From positions 84,325 through 148,324 of the forward strand of contig NZ_JADPRT010000022.1 of the NCBI RefSeq assembly GCF_015690355.1: a stretch of 64,000 bases of DNA, read 5' to 3'. Positions within the stretch are counted from its first letter, which is position 1; each line of letters opens with the position of its first letter. A program made the translations under genes and the position numbers. The notes under the pieces were generated by a model, which saw only the letters and a program-made list of their open reading frames with translations, was not told the origin of the DNA and did not search any database. Positions 33,186-41,505 of the stretch are shown in pieces. This stretch comes from Streptacidiphilus fuscans (GTDB lineage: Bacteria > Actinomycetota > Actinomycetes > Streptomycetales > Streptomycetaceae).

Positions 33186-33428
33186 ATGAGCAGCCTGCAA
33201 CCGCCGAACCAGGACACGCCCGTCTTCGTCGGCGCCTACGACACGAACAGCAGTCACCGCACGGTCGTCGTCTGCCGCCTCGACGACAGCCTCACGGAGC
33301 CCCAGCAATGTCGCGCCCAACGCGACATGCACCGCTTCGTCGAGCATGAGCGGCCCGGCACGGATCTCGACGACCCCTCCCAGATCTTCTGGGAGGATCA
33401 CCCCGGCAAGTGGCCGCACGAGCGCTGA
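33186..33428 (+). CDS. Small hypothetical protein with W-DHP-WP C-terminal motif
   Basis: 80 aa, ATG at 33186. Short strands (VFVGAYDTNSSHRTVVVCRL) are followed by RFVEHERPGTDLDDP and FWEDHPGKWPHE. The spacing FVxH...D-x-D..P....W-(D/E)-DHP..WP is shared with the C-terminus of the 335-aa protein at 10103-11110, so this is probably a free-standing copy of that C-terminal domain. Function unknown; single gene followed by a bidirectional terminator. Confidence 0.65.
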   Translation: MSSLQPPNQDTPVFVGAYDTNSSHRTVVVCRLDDSLTEPQQCRAQRDMHRFVEHERPGTDLDDPSQIFWEDHPGKWPHER

Positions 33429-33451
33429 CCCCGTCCGGGGGAGTGTGCGTC

Positions 33452-33493
33452 GAAGGCCGCTGGTCTGCATGAAAGTGCAGGTCAGCGGCCTTC
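33452..33493. terminator. Bidirectional terminator between the 80-aa gene and the XRE gene
   Basis: Long hairpin with arms GAAGGCCGCTG and CAGCGGCCTTC plus an inner TGCA/TGCA pairing around a GAAAG-like loop. It sits between convergent genes. Confidence 0.75.
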
Positions 33494-33498
33494 TGGCG

Positions 33499-34398
33499 TC
33501 AGCTGCCGCTCGGTGCTGTGCGGATGACCCGTTCGGGGGCGTTCATGTCGAGCAGGGTGACAGCGTCGTGTTCCGGGGTGCCCGGGGTGGTGACGTAGAC
33601 GCCGAGGCGCTGGCCGGGGGTGCCTTCCAACTGCATGCCCTGGAAAGTGAGCGTGATCTCGCCGACCAGGGGGTGGTGGAAGGTCTTCGGCTTCTGGGCG
33701 TGACGGCCGCGGGTGACCTCGTAGCGGTCCCAGAGCTTGGCGAAGTCCGGGCTCTTCAGCAGGAGTTCGCCGACGAGGGCGGCGAGATCCGGGGCGTCGG
33801 GGTCGGTGCCGGCCAGGGCGCGCAGGCGGGCGACGCAGCCGCGGATCTGGGTGTCCCAGTCGCCGTAGAGGTCGCGCGCGGCGGGGTGGAGGAAGAGGTA
33901 GCGGGCGAGGTTGCGCTGCTTGGCGGGCCAGTCCGCGAGGCCGGTGTACAGCGCCAGCGCGCCGGGGTTGTGGGCGAGCAGGTCCAGGGTGCGGCTGGTG
34001 ACGTAGGCCGGGTTCGGGCGCAGGCTCTCCAGCAGCAGCTTCACCTGGGGGCTGACGGTGCGGCTCGGGGCGGTCGGCGGCTGCGGGGCGTGGCGGGCGG
34101 CCCGCACCACGAGGTCCTGGAGGTGGTCACGCTCGTCCGCATCCAGCTTGAGGGCCCGGCCGAGCGCGTCGACGACGGCCAGGCTGGGGCGGGTCTCTCG
34201 GCCGCGTTCCAGGCGCGTGTAGTAGTCGATGCTGACCCCCGCCAGCGCGGCGACCTCCTCGCGGCGCAGCCCGGGGGTGCGGCGAACCCCGGCACCGGGG
34301 GTGAGCCCGACCTCGGCCGGAGTCACCTGGGTACGCCGGGCGCGCAGGAACCTGCCCAGTTCGGACCCGTCCGCCTCAGTGCCGCGCTGTGCCGTCAT
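33499..34398 (-). CDS. XRE regulator with MmyB-like ligand-binding domain
   Basis: 299 aa. N-terminal HTH (LGRFLRARRTQVTPAEVGL then RRTPGLRREEVAALAGVSID) and a C-terminal PAS-like MmyB domain (LLLESLRPNPAYVTSRTLDLL, LARYLFLHPAARDLYGDWD, VGEITLTFQGMQLEG) that binds a hydrophobic ligand. The gene is divergent from the zinc alcohol dehydrogenase at 34587, a very common pairing in which the regulator controls the neighbouring oxidoreductase. Confidence 0.9.
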   Translation of the reverse strand: MTAQRGTEADGSELGRFLRARRTQVTPAEVGLTPGAGVRRTPGLRREEVAALAGVSIDYYTRLERGRETRPSLAVVDALGRALKLDADERDHLQDLVVRAARHAPQPPTAPSRTVSPQVKLLLESLRPNPAYVTSRTLDLLAHNPGALALYTGLADWPAKQRNLARYLFLHPAARDLYGDWDTQIRGCVARLRALAGTDPDAPDLAALVGELLLKSPDFAKLWDRYEVTRGRHAQKPKTFHHPLVGEITLTFQGMQLEGTPGQRLGVYVTTPGTPEHDAVTLLDMNAPERVIRTAPSGS

Positions 34399-34586
34399 GC
34401 CCTCAGTGTGGCCCGTCCGCCACCCCGTCGCCCGTGCCGAGGGGAGCCCTGCCACACCCCCGCTGCGGCTCACCGGAACAGCTCGGCCTGCCTGCGGGGC
34501 CCGCTTGGGCGCAGTGTGGAGAAGGCGGGCTCATGCAGCTCACTGCGGCCCACCGAAGACCGACACATCGACGAAAGGCACTGATC

Positions 34587-35621
34587 GTGCGCGCAACCCT
34601 TCTCCACCAGGCCGGCGACGTCCGCGTGGCCGACGTCGCCGACCCCAAGATCCAGCGGCCCACCGACGCCGTGGTGCGCATCGTGCTGGGCTGCATCTGC
34701 GGCAGCGACCTGTGGCCCTACAAGTCGCAGCCGGTGACCGACACCCCGCGCCAGATGGGGCACGAGTTCATCGGCGTGGTCGAGGAGACCGGCACCGAGG
34801 TGCGGGACCTCAAGGCGGGTGACGTGGTGGTGGCACCGTTCACCTATTCGGACGGCACCTGCGAGTCATGTCGCGAGGGCCTGCAGACTTCCTGCGAGCA
34901 CGGCGGCCCGTGGGGCGTCGGCGGCGTCGACGGCGGCCAGGGCCAGGCGACCCGCGTCCCCTACGCCGACGGCACGCTGGTCAAGCTCCCGGTGGGTGAG
35001 GACTCCGAGCTGCTGCCCGACCTGCTGACCCTCTCCGACGTGCTGTGCACCGGCTACCACGCGGCCCGAACGGCCGGAGTCCGGGCCGGTGAGACCGTCA
35101 CCGTGATCGGCGACGGCGCGGTCGGCCTGTCCGCCGTCATCGCCGCGAAGCTGCTCGGCGCCGAGAGGATCGTGCTGATGGGCCGTCACACCGCGCGCAC
35201 CGACCTGGGGCGCGAGTTCGGCGCCACGGACGTCGTCGCCGCGCGCGGCGAGGAGGGCGTGGCCGCCGTGCGCGAGCTGACCGGTGGCCGTGGCGCCCAC
35301 CGGGTGCTGGAGTGCGTCGGGCTCAAGGATGCGCTGGTCCAGGCCGCCGGAGTGGTCCGCGACGGCGGCACCATCAGCCGTGTCGGCGCGCCGCAGTACG
35401 CGGAGGTCCCGCTCGCGTTCCCCGAGTTCCTGCGCAACATCACGCTCACCGGGGGTGTGGCGCCCGCGCGCGCCTACATCGGCGAACTGATGCCGCACAT
35501 CCTGGACGGCCGGATCCGCCCCGGCCGCGTCTTCGACCGCACCGTGCCCCTGGAGCAGGTCGCGGAGGGCTACCGGCTGATGAACGACCGCGAGGCGCTG
35601 AAGGTCATCGTGCGTCCGTGA
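34587..35621 (+). CDS. Zinc-dependent alcohol dehydrogenase (MDR family)
   Basis: 344 aa, GTG start after AAAGG. Catalytic zinc site GCICGSD near residue 35 and GHEF near 55; structural zinc region GTCESCREGLQTSCE (only three of the usual four Cys, an Asp standing in the first position). NAD-binding motif VIGDGAVGLSAV near residue 170. It oxidises an alcohol or reduces an aldehyde with NAD(P). Likely target of the divergent MmyB-like regulator. Confidence 0.9.
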   Translation: MRATLLHQAGDVRVADVADPKIQRPTDAVVRIVLGCICGSDLWPYKSQPVTDTPRQMGHEFIGVVEETGTEVRDLKAGDVVVAPFTYSDGTCESCREGLQTSCEHGGPWGVGGVDGGQGQATRVPYADGTLVKLPVGEDSELLPDLLTLSDVLCTGYHAARTAGVRAGETVTVIGDGAVGLSAVIAAKLLGAERIVLMGRHTARTDLGREFGATDVVAARGEEGVAAVRELTGGRGAHRVLECVGLKDALVQAAGVVRDGGTISRVGAPQYAEVPLAFPEFLRNITLTGGVAPARAYIGELMPHILDGRIRPGRVFDRTVPLEQVAEGYRLMNDREALKVIVRP

Positions 35622-35781
35622 CCGCGCCAAAGGTGCGACCGCACTCTCACTCGTTCGTGCGATGCGTCGGCCCCACCGTCGCCGTGCGAGCGGTCTGCCC
35701 TGGTGAACTGGCCTCCGGGGCCCGGTCTGTGTACAAACAGAGACGAGTCGGGCCGAACATGGCTGAACAGAGGGGACACCC

Positions 35782-36600
35782 GTGCCGCGTTACGACTACG
35801 ACGTGCGAGACCCGGAGATCGAGGAGCTGCGGGCCGCGGTCGCGACCGCCCGCGCGGAGGTCGTGGACCACAGTGTCTACCGGAGGCTGAACAGCATCGA
35901 GGACGTCCGGACCTTCGCCGAGCACCACGTCTTTGCCGTCTGGGACTTCATGTCGCTGCTCAAGTCCCTGCAGCGCGAGCTGACCTGCGTCGACGTGCCG
36001 TGGGTGCCGCGCGGCACGCCGCAGAGCCGTCGCCTGATCAACGACATCGTCCTGGTGGAGGAGAGCGACGCGCTGGGCGAGGGGTTCACCAGCCACTTCG
36101 AGCTCTACCTTGCCGGGATGCGGAAGGCCGGGGCCGACGTCGGGCCCATCGAGGGCTTGCTGACCCGCCTCCGCCACGGCGAGGACGTCCGCACGGCGCT
36201 GAAGGCGGCTCAGGTTCCCACGGCCGCAGCCGACTTCGTCCACGTCACCTGGGACATCGTCGAGAACGCGCCGGTGCACCGCCGCGCCGCGGCGTTCGCC
36301 TTCGGCCGTGAGGACCTGATCCCCGAGATGTTCGACCAGATCTCCAGGATCGAGGACCAGGGCGGCCGACTGGGGCCGTTCCGCGACTACTTGGCCCGCC
36401 ACATCCAGGTCGACGGCGAGGAGCACACCCCCATGGCCATGGCCATGCTCGCCGATCTGTGCGGCCACGACGGCGTGAAGTGGCGCGAGGCCGCCGAGAC
36501 GGTCCGCACGGGGCTGCACGCCCGCCGCGCGTTGTGGGACGCCATCGCGGGCGCCCTCGACGCGCGCGCCTCCTTGGAGGCGGCGCGACAAGGCGTCTGA
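35782..36600 (+). CDS. DUF3050 protein, heme-oxygenase-like (HDO) fold
   Basis: 272 aa, GTG start. All-helical, with the metal-binding type motifs of the heme-oxygenase-like diiron oxidase (HDO) superfamily: AEHHVFAVWDFMSLL near residue 50, IVLVEESDALG near 93, then VHVTWDIVE and IQVDGEEHTPMAM near 220. DUF3050 members are uncharacterised; the conserved Glu/His pattern implies a di-metal oxygenase or desaturase role. It stands alone upstream of convergent SDR genes. Confidence 0.75.
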   Translation: MPRYDYDVRDPEIEELRAAVATARAEVVDHSVYRRLNSIEDVRTFAEHHVFAVWDFMSLLKSLQRELTCVDVPWVPRGTPQSRRLINDIVLVEESDALGEGFTSHFELYLAGMRKAGADVGPIEGLLTRLRHGEDVRTALKAAQVPTAAADFVHVTWDIVENAPVHRRAAAFAFGREDLIPEMFDQISRIEDQGGRLGPFRDYLARHIQVDGEEHTPMAMAMLADLCGHDGVKWREAAETVRTGLHARRALWDAIAGALDARASLEAARQGV

Positions 36601-36613
36601 CCGGCAGCCGGTG

Positions 36614-36638
36614 AGGTCAGGTCAGGTCAGGTCAGGTC
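36614..36638. repeat. AGGTC pentamer repeat at the junction of two convergent genes
   Basis: Five tandem copies of AGGTC between the DUF3050 stop and the last codons of the SDR; the last copies overlap the SDR stop. Slippage by one unit would alter the C-terminus of the SDR. Confidence 0.8.
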
Positions 36639-37438
36639 TGCGCTGTGGGACGGATGACGATCTCGTTCACGTCGACGTCGTGCGGCTGCTCGACGGCGAA
36701 TGCGATCGCGCGCGCCACCGCCTCGGCCGGGATCGCGATGCGGTCCCGCAGGCCCGAGATTTGGTCCCTGACCTCCTGGTTGGTGGACGCTTCGGCGAAG
36801 GCGGTCGCGACCATCCCGGGCGAGACGGTGGTCACCCGCACCGCGTCGCCCGCCTCCTGGCGCAGTCCCTCGCACACGGCCCGGACCGCGAACTTCGTCC
36901 CCGCGTAGACGGCCATCGACGGCGCGACGCGGTGCGCGGCCGTGGAGGCGACGGTGACGAAGTGGCCGGACCCTTGCGCCCGGAAGACGGGCAGCGCGGC
37001 GGCGATCCCGTACAGCACCCCCTTGAGGTTCACGTCCACCATCGCGTCCCACTCGTCGACGCGCAGGTCGTCCAGGGGCGAGATGGCGCCCGAACCGGCG
37101 CTGCTGACCAGCACGTCCAGGCCGCCGAACCGCTCCTGGGCGAGTGTGACCAGAGCCGCCAGGTCAGCGCGCCGGGTGACGTCCGTGCGCAGGCCCACGG
37201 CGGACCCGCCGGACGCCTCGATCCGGGCGGCGAGGTCGTCGAGCTTCTCCGTCCGGCGACCGCCGAGGACCAGGCGGGCCCCGCGTGCCGCGAGCAGCAG
37301 CGCCGTCGCCTCGCCGATCCCGCTGCCCGCGCCGGTGACCGCCACCACCTTTCCCTCGATACCGGAGGGCCTCGTGCCGGACGCCGTGCCGGACGTCGCC
37401 TCGGACGCCGCCTCGGACGCCGTGAAATCGGACGTCAT
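36632..37438 (-). CDS. Short-chain dehydrogenase/reductase
   Basis: 268 aa. Classical SDR: TGAGSGIGEA cofactor motif near residue 35, NAG-equivalent SSAGSG, catalytic Ser in VTVASTAAHRV, YAGTK (Tyr/Lys) near residue 172 and PGMVATAF. The N-terminal 28 residues are a Ser/Glu/Ala/Thr-rich repeat tail (nonamer DNA repeats) not found in the family. Divergent from the MmyB-like regulator at 37572, which is the likely controller. CTGG/CCAG inverted repeats in the shared promoter (37,501-37,559) are operator candidates. Confidence 0.9.
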   Translation of the reverse strand: MTSDFTASEAASEATSGTASGTRPSGIEGKVVAVTGAGSGIGEATALLLAARGARLVLGGRRTEKLDDLAARIEASGGSAVGLRTDVTRRADLAALVTLAQERFGGLDVLVSSAGSGAISPLDDLRVDEWDAMVDVNLKGVLYGIAAALPVFRAQGSGHFVTVASTAAHRVAPSMAVYAGTKFAVRAVCEGLRQEAGDAVRVTTVSPGMVATAFAEASTNQEVRDQISGLRDRIAIPAEAVARAIAFAVEQPHDVDVNEIVIRPTAQT

Positions 37439-37571
37439 CGTGTCAACTCCTGTCGTGTCAGGGCGGTCCGGCGGCCGTGGGCGCCGCCGGACCGGATCGG
37501 GTACCAGTCTGGGAAGCGGGCGGCCTGGTATACAGAGCCGGCTTGTTCTGGAACCAGGAGTGCCACCCATC

Positions 37572-38432
37572 ATGACCAAGACCCCCGACCAGCGCCGTGA
37601 GCTGGGCGCCTTCCTGCGCAGCCGCAGGGAACGGATCACTCCGGAGCAGGTCGGGCTGCCCTGCAGCCTGCGTCGCCGCACGCCCGGGCTGCGTCGCGAG
37701 GAGTTGGCGTTGCTCGCGGGCATCAGCGCCACCTGGTACACCTACCTGGAGCAGGGGCGACCCATCCAGGTCTCCGACCAGGTGCTGGACGCGCTCGCGA
37801 AAGTGCTGCGCCTGGACCGGCACGAGCGCACCCACCTCCTCGAACTCGCCGGTCGCGCACCGGCCGTCGCGGACGACGGTCGGGTCGCGCTCGACCCGGC
37901 GGCCGCGGTGGTCCCGCTGCTCCTGCAGCCGCAGCCCGCGTACATCATCGACGGCGCCTACGACGTGCTCGGCCACAACCAGGCGGCCGCCGAGCTGTTT
38001 CCCTTCCTGCGCTCCCACGGCGACCGGCCGGCGAACTTCGCCCGCTGGGTCTTCCTCGACCCGGAGGCCCGGCACGTGGTGGTGGACTGGGAACGGGAGG
38101 CGTCCGGCCTGCTCGCCCGCTTGCGGCAGTTGGCCGGGCGCCGTCCGCAGGACCCCCGCTACCCCGAGCTGATCGGGGACCTGGTCGCACGCAGTCCCGA
38201 GGCACAAGCCTGGTGGCCTCGCCACGACGTCCAGGACCGGCAGGGCGGACGCAAGCGGTTGCGGCGTCAGGGCGCGGGGGTGACCACCTTCTCCTACAGC
38301 GCCTTCCATCTGGCGGAGCAGCCGGAACACACCCTGGTCGTCTACGTCGACGAGGCGTCGGTGCCGCAGTCGGAGTGGTGTCAGGGCAGGTCGAAACCGA
38401 GCGAGGCGAGGGCCTCCTCGGCCGCCTGCTGA
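37572..38432 (+). CDS. XRE regulator with MmyB-like ligand-binding domain (second copy)
   Basis: 286 aa. HTH at residues 9-60 (LGAFLRSRRERITPEQVGL, RRRTPGLRREELALLAGISA) and the MmyB PAS-like domain after it (PLLLQPQPAYIIDGAYDVLGHN, NFARWVFLDPEARHVVVDWE, AFHLAEQPEHTLVVYVDE). Paralogue of the protein at 33499-34398. Its end overlaps the convergent GlcG gene by 52 bp. Divergent from the SDR. Confidence 0.9.
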   Translation: MTKTPDQRRELGAFLRSRRERITPEQVGLPCSLRRRTPGLRREELALLAGISATWYTYLEQGRPIQVSDQVLDALAKVLRLDRHERTHLLELAGRAPAVADDGRVALDPAAAVVPLLLQPQPAYIIDGAYDVLGHNQAAAELFPFLRSHGDRPANFARWVFLDPEARHVVVDWEREASGLLARLRQLAGRRPQDPRYPELIGDLVARSPEAQAWWPRHDVQDRQGGRKRLRRQGAGVTTFSYSAFHLAEQPEHTLVVYVDEASVPQSEWCQGRSKPSEARASSAAC

Positions 38433-38821
38433 TCCTGCTCGTAGGTCCCGCCGGATATGCCGAGGCCCCCGATGCAGCGGCCGTTCTCGATGACCGGGTA
38501 TCCGCCGCCGACCGCCGTCAGGCGCGGGTGGCCGGACAGCGGCGCGATCCGCGGGTCGGCCAGGTAGGCGTTCCAGGCGTGGGTGTTGATGCGGAAGGCG
38601 GCGGCGGTCCAGGCCTTGTCCACGGCCACCTCGGCGGTGAGGAAGGGCGCGTCGTCGGCGCGGTCGAACGCCTTGAGGTGGCCGCCGTGGTCGGTGACGG
38701 CGACCGCCGCGTCGAAGCCGAGGTGTGCGGCGGCCGTGTGCACCGCCGTGATCAGCGCCGCCGCGGCCATCTTGGTGATCGAGGCAGCGGGGGACGACAA
38801 GGGAAGAGCGTCGGCGTTCAT
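38381..38821 (-). CDS. GlcG/HbpS family protein
   Basis: 146 aa. Typical GlcG fold: AALITAVHTAAAHLGFDAAVAV, TDHGGHLKAFDRADDAP, TAEVAVDKAWTAAAF, GGGYPVIENGRCIGGLGISGG. HbpS-like members bind heme or act as redox sensors; others are accessory to glycolate or cobalamin enzymes. No secretion signal. Starts 25 bp after the quinone reductase gene on the same strand, so probably its operon partner. Confidence 0.85.
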   Translation of the reverse strand: MNADALPLSSPAASITKMAAAALITAVHTAAAHLGFDAAVAVTDHGGHLKAFDRADDAPFLTAEVAVDKAWTAAAFRINTHAWNAYLADPRIAPLSGHPRLTAVGGGYPVIENGRCIGGLGISGGTYEQDQQAAEEALASLGFDLP

Positions 38822-38845
38822 GCTTAAGAATCCTTGGTGCGAGGG

Positions 38846-39838
38846 TCAGTTGGCGGTGGTCAGGACGAGCTTGCCGCGGGTGCGGCCGGCCTCGCCGCGG
38901 GCGTGGGCCGCGCCGGCCTGGTCCAGCGGGAAGGTCTGCTCCACCTCGACGGCGACCTCGCCGGCGTCGATCAGCCCCGCGATCGTCGTCAGCGCGGCCC
39001 CGTCCGGCTCGACCAGGAAAGGGGTGACCCGGACGCCTGCGGCCTCGGCGGCCTGGGCCAGTTCGGGTGAGACGCCCTCCGGGACCGCGACGAGCAGTCC
39101 GCCCGGTCGCAGGACCTTCAGCGAGCGGGTGCTGCTGCCGTCGTGGGTGTCGCCGACCAGCTCGATGACGACGTCGACGTCGCGGATGACGTCCTCGAAG
39201 CGGGTGGTGCTGTAGTCGACCGTCTCGTCCGCGCCCAGTTCCTTGAGCCAGGGGTGGCGGGCGGCGCTGGCCGTGGCGACGACGTGCGCGCCCAGGTGGC
39301 GGGCGAACTGGACGGCGAAGTGGCCCACCCCGCCTGCGGCGGCGGTGATCAGGACGCGCTGTCCGCGCTGCACCTGGGCGGTGTCGACCACGGCCTGCCA
39401 GGCGGTCAGCGCCGCCAGCGGCACAGCGGCGGCGTGCACGTGGTCGACCGAGGCCGGCTTGCGGGCGAACTGCCGTGCGGGCGCGGCGACGTACTCGGCG
39501 TAGCCACCAGCGGAGCGCGGGAACCACGGCATCCCGTAGACCTCGTCGCCGACCGCGAGCGTGGTGACGCCGAAGCCGACCGCCTCGACCACGCCGGAGA
39601 CGTCCCAGCCGAGCACGAAGGGCGGCTGCCCCAGCACCCCGGCCATGCCGCTACCGGCCCGGGTCTTCCAGTCCACCGGGTTCACCCCGGCGGCGTGCAC
39701 GCGCACCAGCACCTCCGTCGGCAGCGGCTTCGGCCGGGCCACCTCCTTCAGGCGGAGCACCTCGGGACCCCCGAAGGCGTCCTGGACCACCGCGCGCATG
39801 GTCGCCGGGTTGGTGTCGTCTGTTGCTGCTGCGGACAT
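38846..39838 (-). CDS. NADPH:quinone reductase-like MDR oxidoreductase
   Basis: 330 aa. Zinc-free MDR: VHAAGVNPVDWKTRAG near residue 50, ITAAAGGVGHFAVQFARHLG (AxxGGxG cofactor motif) near residue 165, then LRPGGLLVAVPEG. Reduces quinones or enones with NADPH. It is divergent from the HxlR regulator at 40003, whose family commonly controls quinone or aldehyde stress enzymes, and leads an operon with the GlcG-like gene. Confidence 0.9.
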   Translation of the reverse strand: MSAAATDDTNPATMRAVVQDAFGGPEVLRLKEVARPKPLPTEVLVRVHAAGVNPVDWKTRAGSGMAGVLGQPPFVLGWDVSGVVEAVGFGVTTLAVGDEVYGMPWFPRSAGGYAEYVAAPARQFARKPASVDHVHAAAVPLAALTAWQAVVDTAQVQRGQRVLITAAAGGVGHFAVQFARHLGAHVVATASAARHPWLKELGADETVDYSTTRFEDVIRDVDVVIELVGDTHDGSSTRSLKVLRPGGLLVAVPEGVSPELAQAAEAAGVRVTPFLVEPDGAALTTIAGLIDAGEVAVEVEQTFPLDQAGAAHARGEAGRTRGKLVLTTAN

Positions 39839-40002
39839 GGCTCATCCCTCGTTCTCGCGTGAATCGCGTGATGCGGAAGGCCGTTCGGCACTTGTGCGCC
39901 GCGGCCTCCGCGCTGACGGGAATGACGCTAGGTCCGTGGGTGTAGTTACCTGCAAGGGGAGCTACTTCCCGATGGGAAGCATCCAGGTGAGGAGCGCAAG
40001 AA

Positions 40003-40380
40003 ATGGTGACCAGCTGCCCGAGCGGCCAGCACTCGCACCACGACGTCTACGCCGCGCAGTGCCCGTGCAGGCCCCTGCTCGACCTGCTGGCCAACAAGTG
40101 GTCCGCCCTGGCCGTGGGCGCGCTGGAGGAGGGTCCGCAGCGGTTCGGCGCGCTCCAGCGCCGACTGCAGGGGGTCAGCCCCAAGGTGCTGACCGCCACC
40201 CTGCGTCGGATGGAGGACTTCGGCCTGATCGACCGCACGGTCTACCCGGCCGTTCCGCTGCACGTCGAGTACTCGCTCACCGCGCTCGGCAAGAGCGCCG
40301 CCGTGCCGCTCAACCTGCTGCGGAGCTGGGTGGAGGAGAACCTCGACAGCGTCGGAGCGGTGGGCGGCGCGGAAGGGTGA
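40003..40380 (+). CDS. HxlR family transcriptional regulator
   Basis: 125 aa. Winged helix with CPCRPLLDLLANKWSALAV, FGALQRRLQGVSPKVLTATLRRM and the wing PLHVEYSLTALG. The N-terminal Cys/His cluster (SCPSGQHSHHD, then QCPC) could be redox active, as in YodB/QorR-type members that sense electrophiles. Divergent from the quinone reductase, whose promoter contains two ...TAC(C/T)T... repeats (39,940-39,980). Confidence 0.9.
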   Translation: MVTSCPSGQHSHHDVYAAQCPCRPLLDLLANKWSALAVGALEEGPQRFGALQRRLQGVSPKVLTATLRRMEDFGLIDRTVYPAVPLHVEYSLTALGKSAAVPLNLLRSWVEENLDSVGAVGGAEG

Positions 40381-40397
40381 TGCAGCAAGCCGGGCGC

Positions 40398-41435
40398 CTA
40401 CCGTCGGCGGTTGGCCGCGGTGAGCGCCGTGGTCCCGAACTCCCACATGTTGTCGGCCACGTTGACGGTGACCCCAGGGGGCACGATCTCGTCGATGCGG
40501 TCGAGCACGTCGTCGGAGAGGACGATGCCGTCGGCGGCCAGGTAGCCCTCCAGATGCTCCATGGTGCGCGGACCGATGATCGTGGCGGTGACGGCGGGGT
40601 GGCGGACGGCGAACGCGACCGCCAGCTGAACGAGCGTCAGCCCCGCCTCGTCCGCGAGCGCGCCGAGCGCGTCGGCGGCGTCCAGCTTGGCCGCGTTCGA
40701 GGCGGCCGCGGTGTCGTAGCGTCCCGCGAACCGTTGCCTGCGCGCGACGGAGCCGGGCCCGCCGATCTCCCGGCCCTTGCGGTAGCTGCCCGACAGCCAG
40801 CCGCCTGCCAGCGGACTGTAGGCCAGCACGCCCATGCCGTGCCGCCGACAGGTCGGCAGCACGTCGTACTCGATCGCGCGGGTCAGCAGGGAGTACGGGG
40901 GCTGTTCGGTGCGGAACCGTCCATGGCCGCGGCGGTCGGCGACCCACTGGGCCTCGACGATCTGCGAGGCGGGGACCTTCGACGCGCCGAAGGAGCGGAT
41001 CTTGCCCGCCCGCACGAGGTCGGTCAGGGCGCCCAGGGTCTCGTCGATGTCGGTGTCCGGGTCGGGGACGCCGACCTGGTAGAGGTCGATCCAGTCGGTG
41101 CCGAGCCGCCGCAGCGAGCCTTCGACGCCTTCGGTGATCCAGCGGCGTGACGCGCCACGGTGGTTGGGCTTCTCGTCGAAGGGCGGGCCGAACTTGACCG
41201 CGAGCACCACGTCGTCACGCCGTCCGCCCGCCAGCGCCTTGCCGACGATCTGCTCCGACTCACCGGCGGAGTAGCCGTCGGCGGTGTCGATGACGTTGAT
41301 CCCGGCGTCCAGCGCCCGGTGGATGATCCGGACCGCGTCGTCGTGGTGGGGGTTTCCGAAGGCGCCGAACATCATGGCGCCGAGGCACATCTGACTGACC
41401 GAGACGCCGGTGCGTCCCAAAGGCCGGTATTCCAT
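40398..41435 (-). CDS. Aldo/keto reductase
   Basis: 345 aa. AKR barrel with Asp/Tyr in IDTADGYSAGE near residue 50, catalytic Lys in VLAVKFG, WITEGVEGSLRRLGTDWIDL, FGASKVPASQI and the C-terminal NADPH-binding helix after ATIIGPRT. Reduces a carbonyl compound with NADPH. A 14-bp sequence is repeated three times just upstream (41,448-41,489), between this gene and the hydrolase gene further upstream on the same strand. Confidence 0.9.
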   Translation of the reverse strand: MEYRPLGRTGVSVSQMCLGAMMFGAFGNPHHDDAVRIIHRALDAGINVIDTADGYSAGESEQIVGKALAGGRRDDVVLAVKFGPPFDEKPNHRGASRRWITEGVEGSLRRLGTDWIDLYQVGVPDPDTDIDETLGALTDLVRAGKIRSFGASKVPASQIVEAQWVADRRGHGRFRTEQPPYSLLTRAIEYDVLPTCRRHGMGVLAYSPLAGGWLSGSYRKGREIGGPGSVARRQRFAGRYDTAAASNAAKLDAADALGALADEAGLTLVQLAVAFAVRHPAVTATIIGPRTMEHLEGYLAADGIVLSDDVLDRIDEIVPPGVTVNVADNMWEFGTTALTAANRRR

Positions 41436-41447
41436 GTCGGTTCTCCT

Positions 41448-41489
41448 CTCAGGTGCCGCAGCTCAAGCGCCGCAGCTCAGGTGCCGCAG
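41448..41489. repeat. 14-bp tandem repeat, three copies
   Basis: CTCAGGTGCCGCAG, CTCAAGCGCCGCAG, CTCAGGTGCCGCAG occur in tandem between the hydrolase stop and the AKR start. The first copy is next to the AKR ribosome-binding region. Confidence 0.85.
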
Positions 41490-41505
41490 ATGCAGCGATG
41501 CGGCT

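Noticed and set aside
33452..33493. Hairpin considered as a small RNA gene or IS end
   Set aside because: Position between convergent genes and stem structure fit a bidirectional terminator; no second copy or target duplication.
41448..41489. 14-bp repeats considered as a CRISPR array
   Set aside because: Units are directly adjacent without spacers and no cas genes are present.
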